Part shown: positions 23,147 to 30,730 of the stretch, piece by piece
Position numbering within the stretch: the stretch's first letter is position 1
How the letters are laid out: each line of letters starts with the position of its first letter
Assembly: GCA_030697505.1 (NCBI GenBank)
Contig: JAUYPX010000020.1
Location: 1-32,822, forward strand
Direction of reading: 5' to 3'
Length of the DNA: 32,822 bases
Origin: Nanobdellota archaeon
GTDB lineage: Archaea > Nanobdellota > Nanobdellia > Woesearchaeales > GW2011-AR9
The notes under the pieces: model-generated
Database searches by the model: none
Seen by the model: the letters and a program-made list of their open reading frames with translations, nothing else
Told to the model about the DNA's origin: nothing
Program-made: the position numbers and the translations under genes

Positions 23147-23578
23147 CTAAAAATATTGCTTGTTTTCTGTCACTGAGCCTGGCCTCACTTTCGGCAGGGG
23201 AAGCGGGCTGGGAAGATTGACATCTTCACTGATCTTGATAGCTTGAATATTTCCCTTGTGCAAAGCAGCATTGATAATCTGTTCCATCACGCCCATGGGG
23301 ATCTTCTTGCTCTTCTTCCATAATGCTTTCACCTCTTCCACTACCGCTGAATCATCGACGAAGAGGACCTGGCCTTCTACGTCAATTTTTCCTAAATCTG
23401 GTTCGTAATGGCAGGCAAAATCATAGGTAAACTTAAGGCCTTTCTTGCCTTCTACCGAGAAATCTAAATCCTCTACATCCTTGATAGAAACATTATTGTT
23501 AATCTTTATCTGGCCGCCCTTCGCTTTCAAGCTGCGTTCCGCATTCACTTTATGGACATTTATTTTGACTATTGGCAT
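23147..23578 (-). CDS. Conserved archaeal-type protein of unknown function
   Basis: A 143-residue protein, mostly beta-strand then helical. It opens with MPIVKINVHKVNAER and closes with IQAIKISEDVNLPSPLPLPKVRPG, a Pro-rich end I recall from uncharacterised DPANN and archaeal proteins in this size range, some loosely likened to SecB. It has no signal peptide. AAGGTGG lies 7 bases before the ATG, and a TATA box (TTTATAAATAA) sits about 45-50 bases upstream, so this gene has a short leader, unlike most neighbours. Function not assigned. Confidence 0.7.
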   Translation of the reverse strand: MPIVKINVHKVNAERSLKAKGGQIKINNNVSIKDVEDLDFSVEGKKGLKFTYDFACHYEPDLGKIDVEGQVLFVDDSAVVEEVKALWKKSKKIPMGVMEQIINAALHKGNIQAIKISEDVNLPSPLPLPKVRPGSVTENKQYF

Positions 23579-23661
23579 GATAGACCACCTTTTCTAGTTA
23601 TGAAGCATATCAACCGCAAATTATTTATAAACTTTCTGGGTCTGGAAGCATTTTTGAATTG

Positions 23662-25338
23662 TTACTTATACTTTCCTTGCAACAATTCTTCTACCAAAGT
23701 AGGGGTGACATAAATGGATTTATCCTTCGCAAATCGAGCCGGCTGATATTCTATCTCAGTAAAAATCTTCCCACAGATCCCTTTCAATGCTCTTGCACCG
23801 GTTTCTGTAGGACAAGCTTGGGCAATAGTATAGAAGGCTTGTTCATCCACTTCCAGAGTATAGCCCCGCTGCTGCAGCTGCGTCTTATGTCCGGTTATAG
23901 GCGACATTGATGGCTTTTGCAGAATATTCTTCAGATCAGCAGTGCTGAGAGGATCTAAAACCGCAGTCACAGAAATTCTTCCCACTAACTCCGGCATTAA
24001 GCCGTATCGGATCAAATCTTCAGTCATTACCTGTTTCAATAGTTCGTATTTATTGACCTGGGGAGTTTGATGCTGAACCCCAAATCCTATGCGCTTCTCT
24101 AAACCCAGTCGTTTGGCAATAACTTTTTCCAAGCCAACAAAAGCTCCGGTAAAAGTGAAAAACAAATTTTCAGTGGTAAACCATCTTTTACCATTAGCCG
24201 TAAGTTTTCTTTCCTCATCCGATAGCTGTACCTGCCCTTTCTCCAGAATGGAAAGAAGTTCGGATTGTAATTGCCACCCCCAATTATGACTATCGCCTAC
24301 TACTAATTTATCCAGCTCATTATAGACCACATAGCCATAGGGCGCATCTTCCTTTGCTTGCCGGTATATAATCTCGAATACATCCGTAACATTCCCGCCG
24401 ATATATCCTTGTCCTGATTGCATCTGCAAATCGGCGCTTCCTTTGGGCAAACTTGTTTTTTCGGCAATATGGGAAGCCATGAGAGTTTTTCCCACTCCGG
24501 TCGGGCCGATCAGTAAAACTACCGGATGAAGATGCAAATCGCCTTTCATCGCTCCGGTGATGTATTGCGAGATAGCTACTGAAAAAATCTTTTTGGCCTC
24601 ATGCTGGCTTTCCACTACTGTATCCAGGCTTTGATTGATGGAAACAGGATCAGTCCAATCTATTTTCGGATCAGCAAGCACTAAGGGCGTAGTTTCTGCT
24701 GAAGAAGCACTATATTTTTTTCGCGGTGCGCTGATAGTGATTATACGCTCTTCGGGATGATCTAAATTCAAATCAACATACCTGCCATCATCCAGTTGCT
24801 CTAGGTAATCCTGCCAAGGCTCTGGATTTTCCATTTTTCGGCGATACCAGGACATCCCTTCACGATGATTTTGGTAAGGGATATGCTGCACCAAGCCATC
24901 TTCACTCTCTTCTTCTAAAAGTACGAAAGGGTAAGGATACTCTAATCCTTGCAACGTGTATAGATTAAAGGGTGATTTTTTTAAAAATTTTTCCGGGCGT
25001 GGTATATCCAGTTGATAGGGAAGTTTTTCCACCGCCAAATATACTAAGTTATTCCGTTTTTTTTCCGCTGCTTCCCAGCGCCGCTGTCTCGTAAAATGAT
25101 AGGGGGTGGCACAAAAATTCTTCTGCTGAATCAATCCGATGGGAATATACCTTAATCCGCCGGAAGGCAGATTGATTCCTATCTGCAGCTTTTGATTGAT
25201 CATCCGGGTCGGAACAGCGTATACCGGGGTGTTTACCGTAATAATTTTCTCACCTACAGTAGCCTGAAAGATAGAATTAAAATGCTGGGTCCAGGGGATT
25301 GAGCGTAAAACTGTTTCTAGATCCAACGGTTTGGGCAT
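23662..25338 (-). CDS. ClpX-like AAA+ unfoldase with a novel N-terminal region
   Basis: A 558-residue protein. The C-terminal half is ClpX-like: Walker A GPTGVGKT (278-285), pore loop GYIG (311-314), GAFVGLEKVIAKRLG (398-412), an IGF tripeptide (417-419) where ClpX docks on ClpP, PELVGR with the box VII arginine (449-454), and sensor 2 TGAR (513-516). Residues 1 to about 235 replace the ClpX zinc domain and are unrecognised. The Walker B aspartate position reads Asn (YVVYNELDK, N340) while the catalytic Glu (E341) remains. True ClpX is rare in archaea and no ClpP is visible, but a cytosolic trypsin-like protease gene lies just upstream. The ATG at 25338 is favoured over the longer frame to 25461 by a TATA box about 26 bases upstream. 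Confidence 0.8.
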   Translation of the reverse strand: MPKPLDLETVLRSIPWTQHFNSIFQATVGEKIITVNTPVYAVPTRMINQKLQIGINLPSGGLRYIPIGLIQQKNFCATPYHFTRQRRWEAAEKKRNNLVYLAVEKLPYQLDIPRPEKFLKKSPFNLYTLQGLEYPYPFVLLEEESEDGLVQHIPYQNHREGMSWYRRKMENPEPWQDYLEQLDDGRYVDLNLDHPEERIITISAPRKKYSASSAETTPLVLADPKIDWTDPVSINQSLDTVVESQHEAKKIFSVAISQYITGAMKGDLHLHPVVLLIGPTGVGKTLMASHIAEKTSLPKGSADLQMQSGQGYIGGNVTDVFEIIYRQAKEDAPYGYVVYNELDKLVVGDSHNWGWQLQSELLSILEKGQVQLSDEERKLTANGKRWFTTENLFFTFTGAFVGLEKVIAKRLGLEKRIGFGVQHQTPQVNKYELLKQVMTEDLIRYGLMPELVGRISVTAVLDPLSTADLKNILQKPSMSPITGHKTQLQQRGYTLEVDEQAFYTIAQACPTETGARALKGICGKIFTEIEYQPARFAKDKSIYVTPTLVEELLQGKYK

Positions 25339-25358
25339 GTTTTGTAGAGGGAAGAGCT

Positions 25359-25369
25359 GCTTATAAATT
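25359..25369 (-). promoter_or_regulatory. TATA box for the ClpX-like gene
   Basis: On the minus strand AAATTTATAAG is centred about 26 bases before the ATG at 25338, supporting the shorter start and a leaderless mRNA. Confidence 0.65.
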
Positions 25370-25420
25370 TTTATGAAATATAATATAAAATATAAAATTT
25401 TAACAGATAATAATTCACAG

Positions 25421-26215
25421 TTACTTAAGGTTTTCGGCAACTTTCTTTCTGTAATCTTCAACTAAATCTAAATGATATTTTACATTTGTAGAATTTGCAG
25501 GATAAGGTTTTTTAAAGATGCGTGTGACCGCATATTCTTTCCAAGGATATTCCTTCTGAAATCTTAAGTAGCTGTCTTTTTCACTAAATGATCTTAGTAA
25601 AATATGGCCCTTCTGCAAACTAAGTATTTCAAAATCTACAGTTGCAAGCACCCCGCCAGAATCGCCAGGTATTGTTTTATTATCTGAGAAAACAATATCA
25701 TCAGGAGGGTTTGAAAAATATAAACCTAACGAATCAGCTAAGATCTTGCCTGATCGTAGTAACAAGTGAGTATCCCATCTGCAGTAGAGATCAACCGGAG
25801 AAGCAGGTTTGATACTTTCTTGATAAAACCGGTATTGCCTTGCTTTGCGGGCACCAGGAATCTTGGCTTTTGCTAAAGCGATATCTAAATTCATCAAAGT
25901 AGATCTCTTTCCATACGCACAGACTTTCTCAATTTTACATTTCCTTCCATCATGAAGCACATATCGAAGAGGTGATTCTTTCAGACAATGCCCTGCCGTC
26001 AAAAAATAACCATCATCAGTGATCAAAAGACCATTTGAAGAATGTTGCCCATCATAATTAACAAGTTCAACAACTCCTTCTTCCAAATTTCTCTTTGCTT
26101 GTTCATCAGTTAAAGAATTACTTTTTGCGTTAGCCAGAAAATCATCCAGAGTCTTTACTAATTGTTTATTTCTTCTTGATTCTCCGGTAACTACATTAAT
26201 CAGTTTCTTTATCAT
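25421..26215 (-). CDS. Cytosolic trypsin-like (chymotrypsin-fold) serine protease
   Basis: A 264-residue protein with the full catalytic triad: H76 in FLTAGHCL, D111 in NLDIALAK and S186 in PGDSGG. The frame extends to 26266, but those added residues lie inside the deoxyhypusine synthase gene and look non-protein-like. I start at MIKKLINVVTG, which overlaps that gene by 20 bases. There is no signal peptide or membrane helix, so it should act inside the cell, which is unusual for this fold outside HtrA-type and eukaryote-like cases. There is no PDZ domain; residues 1-45 are a charged helical region. It sits just upstream of the ClpX-like unfoldase (about 80 bases), suggesting a shared quality-control role; that is inference. 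Confidence 0.8.
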   Translation of the reverse strand: MIKKLINVVTGESRRNKQLVKTLDDFLANAKSNSLTDEQAKRNLEEGVVELVNYDGQHSSNGLLITDDGYFLTAGHCLKESPLRYVLHDGRKCKIEKVCAYGKRSTLMNLDIALAKAKIPGARKARQYRFYQESIKPASPVDLYCRWDTHLLLRSGKILADSLGLYFSNPPDDIVFSDNKTIPGDSGGVLATVDFEILSLQKGHILLRSFSEKDSYLRFQKEYPWKEYAVTRIFKKPYPANSTNVKYHLDLVEDYRKKVAENLK

Positions 26216-27203
26216 ACACAAACGCTCCGGCCACCAGCAGCGGAAATACAATCGTGGCATCAGCATGTATCTTCACACTAGGCGCAGTGGCTTTCACTTT
26301 ACCCCAGCTGATCGCTTCATCAACTCTTGCTCCTGAATCAGAACCGTCGTATTCCTGCGCCGTATTGACGTAGACCGCATAGTCAAGCCCTTCTTTAAAA
26401 ATATTGGCATTCAAAGTGAAATGCTTGCTGATTCCGCCACCAAGCACAATCGCTCCTGTCTTTTCTGAATTCAAGACTAAATCAACTACGTCTTTCATCT
26501 CTTTGGTCACATCGATCAGGAAATCGGGATGGCTCTGCTTGAAAAAGTAGATCAGATCTCCTAAAGAGCCGTCAATCAACCCCGGACAGAAGATGGGAAT
26601 ATCATTCTTGGCCGCCCAATAGAGGATGGAATTCTCATCATTGATTTCGATTCCTAACTCTCGGATCAGATCCTTTGGACAGAATACTTTTCCTGTTTCT
26701 TTCTGTATTTTGTAAATCCGCTCAAAAAAGACCTGCATGAAATCATCAAAGGCCGCAAAGCGGTCGTTAGGCACAAAAATATTTCCCGTTCTGTTCACCC
26801 CGTTCTCAAACATCATCCGTCCGGAAACATCAAAGTTTCCTAATACAAATGGTTTCAGACATTTGATGATATCTTCCTCCACTCCGCCGGCAGAAGTCAC
26901 TAAGACATCAACTTTCTTATGCTTGACTAAATATTTGATGATCTCCCTATTTCCAGAACTCACTTGATTAGAGGTAAAACTCAGAAAGATCTTTGCTTTC
27001 TCCCGGCGCATGGCTTTGATTATTTCGATACCTTGCGCAAGATGAGTAGCTTGAAAGCCCATCAATGAATACGATTTCAGGAATTCCTGAAAGTTGAAGG
27101 GCTGTTCGAAATCATAGCCTTTGATTTGCGGATGGCCTTCTAGGGTTACACATTCCTTGACTGCATACTGTGCATGTTTTTCTTTGGGATTATTGAGTTT
27201 CAT
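26196..27203 (-). CDS. dys: Deoxyhypusine synthase
   Basis: A 335-residue enzyme that transfers the aminobutyl group of spermidine to a lysine of translation factor aIF5A, the first step of hypusine formation. Family motifs include FLSFTSNQVSSGNREII, LVTSAGGVEEDIIKCL, PIFCPGLIDGSLGD, GAIVLGGGISKH, a QEYDGSDSGARVDEAISWGK segment, and the catalytic lysine region SVKIHADATIVFPLL with K311. NAD-binding residues lie in the conserved Gly-rich parts. Length is typical for archaea. A TATA box about 28 bases upstream and a GAGGT site define the start. It overlaps the serine protease gene, so the two are co-transcribed. Confidence 0.95.
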   Translation of the reverse strand: MKLNNPKEKHAQYAVKECVTLEGHPQIKGYDFEQPFNFQEFLKSYSLMGFQATHLAQGIEIIKAMRREKAKIFLSFTSNQVSSGNREIIKYLVKHKKVDVLVTSAGGVEEDIIKCLKPFVLGNFDVSGRMMFENGVNRTGNIFVPNDRFAAFDDFMQVFFERIYKIQKETGKVFCPKDLIRELGIEINDENSILYWAAKNDIPIFCPGLIDGSLGDLIYFFKQSHPDFLIDVTKEMKDVVDLVLNSEKTGAIVLGGGISKHFTLNANIFKEGLDYAVYVNTAQEYDGSDSGARVDEAISWGKVKATAPSVKIHADATIVFPLLVAGAFVYDKETD

Positions 27204-27224
27204 GTTATTACCTCGTGATTATTG

Positions 27225-27236
27225 CAATTTTATATC
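27225..27236 (-). promoter_or_regulatory. TATA box for the dys-protease operon
   Basis: On the minus strand GATATAAAATTG is centred about 28 bases before the ATG at 27203. Confidence 0.6.
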
Positions 27237-27401
27237 GTAATTTTAATTTTTTATTTGATTGACAGACTGATAACCACTAAAAAGACCAGAATCTCTTAAC
27301 TTCCACATTCGCGGACGGAATCCATGTTTGTATTCAGGCAGAGCTTTATTTAAATAACTTTCGTCACAATTTGAGGGTAAAATATATAAAAACAAAGAAA
27401 C

Positions 27402-27429
27402 CTTTTTATATCAGTAAGATTATTCTTAC
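27402..27429 (+). promoter_or_regulatory. Promoter and palindromic operator of the toxin-antitoxin operon
   Basis: CTTTTTATATC (27402-27412) is centred about 26 bases before the ATG at 27433. Between it and the ATG lies a perfect inverted repeat, GTAAGA-TTAT-TCTTAC (27414-27429), over the predicted transcription start. A binding site there for the AbrB-like antitoxin, giving autorepression, is the natural reading. Confidence 0.55.
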
Positions 27430-27432
27430 AAC

Positions 27433-27702
27433 ATGGCACAATTAGAAATAACCAAGATGAGTTCCAAAGGACAGATTGTAATCCCGCAGGAAATGAGGAA
27501 AGGCTTCCATGAAGGAGAGAAATTTGTAGTTATGAAAGCAGGCAAACAGCTTATTCTTAAAAGTATTGAGGATTTTGATGAAAATATAGAAGAAGATTTA
27601 AAATTTGCCAGAAGAACCGAAGAAGCTTGGAAAAAATATGAACAAGGAGAATTTAAGTCCTTACCAGTTGATAAGTTCCTTGAGGAATTAGATAAATGTT
27701 AG
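27433..27702 (+). CDS. AbrB/SpoVT-type antitoxin
   Basis: An 89-residue protein. Residues about 5-45 form an AbrB/MazE swapped-hairpin DNA-binding domain (TKMSSKGQIVIPQEMRKGFHEGEKFVV). The acidic tail (about 48-89) should wrap the toxin and neutralise it. The stop overlaps the start of the toxin gene by 7 bases. It is expected to repress its own promoter, and a palindrome lies at the right place. Confidence 0.85.
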   Translation: MAQLEITKMSSKGQIVIPQEMRKGFHEGEKFVVMKAGKQLILKSIEDFDENIEEDLKFARRTEEAWKKYEQGEFKSLPVDKFLEELDKC

Positions 27703-27941
27703 TAGATTATTCTCCTGATTTTCTTTCTCTTATTCGTAAGATTAAAAATAATGCCGACCAAGAGAAAATTAAGAAGCAGATCAAGAAAATTATTGAAAAC
27801 CCCGAGGTAGGAAAACCTATGCAGCATGCGCGCAAGGGGACAAGAGAAGTGTATATCGGGTCATTTCGGTTGTCCTATGCTTATATCAGGAATGAGGACA
27901 AACTAATCTTTCTCAATCTCTACCATAAAGATGAACAATAA
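27696..27941 (+). CDS. RelE/ParE-family toxin
   Basis: An 81-residue protein with the RelE fold pattern: helix with IRKIKNNADQEKIKKQIKKI, PEVGKPMQHARKGTREVYIGSFRLSYAY, then a strand with LIFLNLYHKDEQ. Such toxins usually cut mRNA on the ribosome (RelE) or poison gyrase (ParE). The conserved basic GxREVYIGxFRLSY segment and near-terminal His fit the RelE side. It overlaps and follows the antitoxin, as usual for type II modules. Confidence 0.8.
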   Translation: MLVDYSPDFLSLIRKIKNNADQEKIKKQIKKIIENPEVGKPMQHARKGTREVYIGSFRLSYAYIRNEDKLIFLNLYHKDEQ

Positions 27942-27943
27942 AG

Positions 27944-27953
27944 TTTATATTCA
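27944..27953 (+). promoter_or_regulatory. TATA box for tatD
   Basis: GTTTATATTC is centred about 26 bases before the ATG at 27974, right after the toxin stop. It predicts a leaderless mRNA. Confidence 0.6.
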
Positions 27954-27973
27954 ACACTAAAATTTGTAACTCC

Positions 27974-28780
27974 ATGAACCTCATTGACGTGCATTGCCAT
28001 CTGACGCATGAATATTTCAAAGACAAATTAGATGCGGTGCTGAAACGCGCAGAGAAAGCAGGACTGAAAGCAATTATCGTTTCCGGAGTCAATCCTCCGG
28101 CAAACCGAGAAGTTCTTGCTCTAGCAAAAAAGCATCCAAAACTGATCAAAGCAAGCTTAGGCATTTATCCTATTGATGCTCTTGGTTTAGCTGAAGCAGA
28201 AACAGGTTTGCCCAGACAAACGGAAAAAATCAATCTGGAAGAAGAATTCAAATTCATCGAAAAAAACAAAGATGCCGTACATTGCATCGGCGAAGTTGGC
28301 ATGGATTTCCATTGGGCGTATAAGGAAAAAACCTACGCCCAGCAGGCAGAAAATTTCCGCAAGATTATTCGCTTTGCTCTCAGGATCAAGAAACCGTTGG
28401 TCATCCACTCTCGCAAAGCAGAAGAAGAATGCCTGCAGATCTTAGAAGAAGAGATCAAGAATCATGAAATTCCAGTCATCCAGCATTGCTTCTCGGGACG
28501 AAAATCCTTGATGAGCAAAGGCGTAGAACTTGGACATTACTTTTCCATCCCGCCCTGCATTATCAAGTCATCTAACTTTCAAACCCTGGTAAAAAAAGTG
28601 CCATTAACCCAGCTGCTGACCGAAACAGACTCTCCTTGGTTAAGCCCGTACCAAGAACAGATGAACGAACCAGCTTTTGTGACTGAAAGTATTAAACAAA
28701 TTGCGCTGGTAAAAGAACTTTCTGAAGAAGCAGTCGCAGACCAGATCTGGAAGAATTATCAGAAGATATTTGGGAAGTAG
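27974..28780 (+). CDS. tatD: TatD-family metal-dependent nuclease
   Basis: A 268-residue TIM-barrel hydrolase of the amidohydrolase superfamily. Metal ligands are visible: H7 and H9 in DVHCHL, Glu in CIGEVGMDFHW, His in PLVIHSRKAEEE, His in VIQHCFSG and Asp in LLTETDSPWL. TatD enzymes trim DNA or RNA 3' ends in repair and turnover. Length is typical. The gene ends 3 bases from the convergent HD-domain gene. Confidence 0.92.
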   Translation: MNLIDVHCHLTHEYFKDKLDAVLKRAEKAGLKAIIVSGVNPPANREVLALAKKHPKLIKASLGIYPIDALGLAEAETGLPRQTEKINLEEEFKFIEKNKDAVHCIGEVGMDFHWAYKEKTYAQQAENFRKIIRFALRIKKPLVIHSRKAEEECLQILEEEIKNHEIPVIQHCFSGRKSLMSKGVELGHYFSIPPCIIKSSNFQTLVKKVPLTQLLTETDSPWLSPYQEQMNEPAFVTESIKQIALVKELSEEAVADQIWKNYQKIFGK

Positions 28781-28783
28781 AAT

Positions 28784-29941
28784 CTAACTGCAAATCCTAG
28801 CATCTTCAGTCAATTCCGAACTCAGAAAACGATGCACCACATAATCCGGCAAATACAATAGATAGGCCAGCACTTCTTTCAAGGCATAGGCATCTTTGAA
28901 ATCGACCAATGCTTTGATCTGCTCTTCTGTGAAATTGAAATCAGCAAAGAATTTGCGGCAGTAATCATACTCTGCGGCTTTCATAGACTCAAATATCTCC
29001 CATTCGTGATGCAGCCGCGCATCATATTTCCTGACGATGCCCTGGAACAAGCGCATCAGATGTGTCTCCCCAGGATCAACTTTAGTCACTTCCCACATCC
29101 CTGCCTTCTCCAAGGCAAATTTCTTGAAGGCTAACTGCATCATCGATTTAGTCTGGCCGATGCCTTTCTTCATGGACAGATAGCATAACATCTGATAGGC
29201 GTCATACGTCGCTTTAGCGCAGCGCTTGAACAATAATTGCGTGGAAGGTATATCTCGTGAATAGGAGATCCTGGAAGGAACTTCTAGCAAATATTTTTTT
29301 GTATTATTCAAAATAAACAGGTTCTTGAAGCATTGATAATTGCGTTTCTCCTCGCTGAAACATTCGATGCTCAAGATGTTATGCGTCCGGTCTGCTAATT
29401 TCACCTGGATGGCGATCTCTTTGATGCGCTCCTCTTCATGCTGGAAAATAGTGGAGATAGAACGGTAGTAGAAATCCCGCTTATGCCGGGTAAGCAGCCG
29501 TAAAGTAGCTATGATAGTTTTAGCCGCTGCTGCATCAGTATGGCCCAGAAGTTCTTGTTCAAACGCAGCAAATACCTCACTTTCATATTTATCTAATAAT
29601 TCTATGTCCTTGCCATCTTCATCCAGATCATGCTCATCCCGATAGACATCCACGATCTCTTCAACATAATCATGCATCAGGCCTACGCAAAGAGTGATCT
29701 CATCGGTGATTTTTGCATCTTTCAAGGCTAGGACAACATTCAGAGGATGAATGAAAGAACTTGCTCCATCTTTCCGGGGCGGCAATTGTCCGTACAATAA
29801 TACCGCTTTTTGAAAAAGATAGCTGAACAGAGGACTTATATCAGAAAAAGAATCCTGCAATTTCTGCAGGTCATCTTCCTTTTTCCAATGCTGCAGATAT
29901 TTGAAAGCCTGATATTCTGAAGTTTGATTTGAAGAGGCCAT
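28784..29941 (-). CDS. HD-domain phosphohydrolase resembling the SpoT hydrolase domain
   Basis: A 385-residue protein. The HD metal ligands are H65 in FIHPLNVVL, H90-D91 in GLMHDYVEE and D184 in VKLADRTHN. The last motif and the spacing are those of the RelA/SpoT hydrolase domain, which removes pyrophosphate from (p)ppGpp. There is no synthetase domain. Residues about 200-385 form a helical region of unknown role (YQMLCYLSMKKGIG, a DFKDAYALKEVLAYLLYLPDY end). Hydrolysis of an alarmone-like nucleotide is possible but not shown; other HD substrates fit too. A TATA box (29961-29975, minus strand) is about 27 bases before the ATG. Confidence 0.75.
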   Translation of the reverse strand: MASSNQTSEYQAFKYLQHWKKEDDLQKLQDSFSDISPLFSYLFQKAVLLYGQLPPRKDGASSFIHPLNVVLALKDAKITDEITLCVGLMHDYVEEIVDVYRDEHDLDEDGKDIELLDKYESEVFAAFEQELLGHTDAAAAKTIIATLRLLTRHKRDFYYRSISTIFQHEEERIKEIAIQVKLADRTHNILSIECFSEEKRNYQCFKNLFILNNTKKYLLEVPSRISYSRDIPSTQLLFKRCAKATYDAYQMLCYLSMKKGIGQTKSMMQLAFKKFALEKAGMWEVTKVDPGETHLMRLFQGIVRKYDARLHHEWEIFESMKAAEYDYCRKFFADFNFTEEQIKALVDFKDAYALKEVLAYLLYLPDYVVHRFLSSELTEDARICS

Positions 29942-29997
29942 GGAAACTATCTATAAATGAGAGAATATTTTAAGACTTTTGCTTGGAAAGATTACTT

Positions 29998-30291
29998 TTA
30001 TTCAAAACATTCCACTGTAAATAATGAATGTAACTTCTCTTCCACTTCCTTTACCCCGTACCCGGAAAGTGTAACTCTCACTTCCCAGAGATCCATTCCC
30101 CGAGGGACTACTCTTTTCCAAGTCCGATACGTCAGAGTCGTTGCCGGCTCAATCACGTACAATTCTGTCTTCCGTAAAGAAGTGTTTTCATAAGGTAGGT
30201 GTAAACCTTTTCCTTTCATAAAACCTAGAAAAGCTTCGTATTGAAACAAGCCGGAAGGAGTTCCCTGATAGAATATGATTTGCTGCCACAT
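29998..30291 (-). CDS. Small uncharacterised protein
   Basis: A 97-residue protein rich in beta-strand (LRKTELYVIEPATTLTYRTWKRVV, LWEVRVTLSGYGVKEVEEKL). I do not recognise a family. A TATA box (30311-30323, minus strand) lies about 26 bases before the ATG, as for other leaderless genes here. This makes it a better candidate than the overlapping plus-strand frame. It is divergent from rpoL. Confidence 0.6.
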   Translation of the reverse strand: MWQQIIFYQGTPSGLFQYEAFLGFMKGKGLHLPYENTSLRKTELYVIEPATTLTYRTWKRVVPRGMDLWEVRVTLSGYGVKEVEEKLHSLFTVECFE

Positions 30292-30310
30292 CTACATCCA
30301 CAAATCCATA

Positions 30311-30381
30311 ATCTTTAAATAGAATTTGAAAAAGAATAAAGAGAATGAACTCTCAAAATCTCTAACAGAAACCTTTATAAA
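30311..30381. promoter_or_regulatory. Divergent promoters for the small protein and rpoL
   Basis: Minus strand: TCTATTTAAAGAT (30323-30311) is about 26 bases before the ATG at 30291. Plus strand: CTTTATAAA (30373-30381) is centred about 31 bases before the rpoL ATG at 30408. Confidence 0.6.
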
Positions 30382-30407
30382 CAAACTTACAAAATTGAGC
30401 ATCTACC

Positions 30408-30677
30408 ATGGAATTCACAGTCCTAGAAGAATCTAAAACCAAGCTGGTATTCGAGCTGAAAGGAGAGACTCATACTTTCTGTAATCTGTTAAAAGACGAA
30501 TTGCTTAATGCTAAAGGCGTGGTCACTGCTTCCTATAGAGTAGATCACCCTTTGATCGGTGTTCCCCGCTTTCTGGTAGAAACTAAAGGCGCTGAACCAA
30601 GAAAAGCATTGAAAGACGCTCTGGCCAGCATCAAGAAGAAAGCGGAATCCTTCAGGAAAGAAGTCACTGAATTCTGA
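30408..30677 (+). CDS. rpoL: DNA-directed RNA polymerase subunit L
   Basis: An 89-residue homologue of eukaryotic Rpb11/AC19, which pairs with RpoD to start assembly of archaeal RNA polymerase. Diagnostic features are ELKGETHTFCNLLKDELL near residues 17-34, followed by VTASYRVDHPLIGVPRFLVET and a C-terminal helix with ALKDALASIKKKAESF. Length is normal for archaea. It is followed after 53 bases by the primase gene, which has its own TATA box. Confidence 0.95.
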   Translation: MEFTVLEESKTKLVFELKGETHTFCNLLKDELLNAKGVVTASYRVDHPLIGVPRFLVETKGAEPRKALKDALASIKKKAESFRKEVTEF

Positions 30678-30701
30678 TTATTTATTTAATTTCTCGAAAA
30701 C

Positions 30702-30709
30702 AATTTAAA
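30702..30709 (+). promoter_or_regulatory. TATA box for the primase gene
   Basis: AATTTAAA is centred about 25 bases before the ATG at 30731, so the primase mRNA is likely leaderless and independent of rpoL. Confidence 0.55.
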
Positions 30710-30730
30710 CTCCTTCTATTCTGAATCCGT

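Noticed and set aside
25339..25461. N-terminal extension of the ClpX-like protein that looks hydrophobic
   Set aside because: It comes from AT-rich promoter DNA; the TATA box at 25359-25369 lies inside it, so it is unlikely to be translated.
26216..26266. N-terminal extension of the trypsin-like protease
   Set aside because: The extra residues (Trp/Arg/Cys-rich) lie inside the conserved end of deoxyhypusine synthase and do not look like a signal peptide.
27237..27401. Possible small RNA in the gap between dys and the toxin-antitoxin operon
   Set aside because: I looked for C/D-box motifs and stable stems and found none convincing. A second TATA-like run near 27381-27390 has no clear gene after it.
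29957..30193. Plus-strand 78-codon ORF opposite the 97-residue minus-strand gene
   Set aside because: The minus-strand frame has a TATA box at the usual leaderless distance and more protein-like composition. The plus-strand frame has no start signal.
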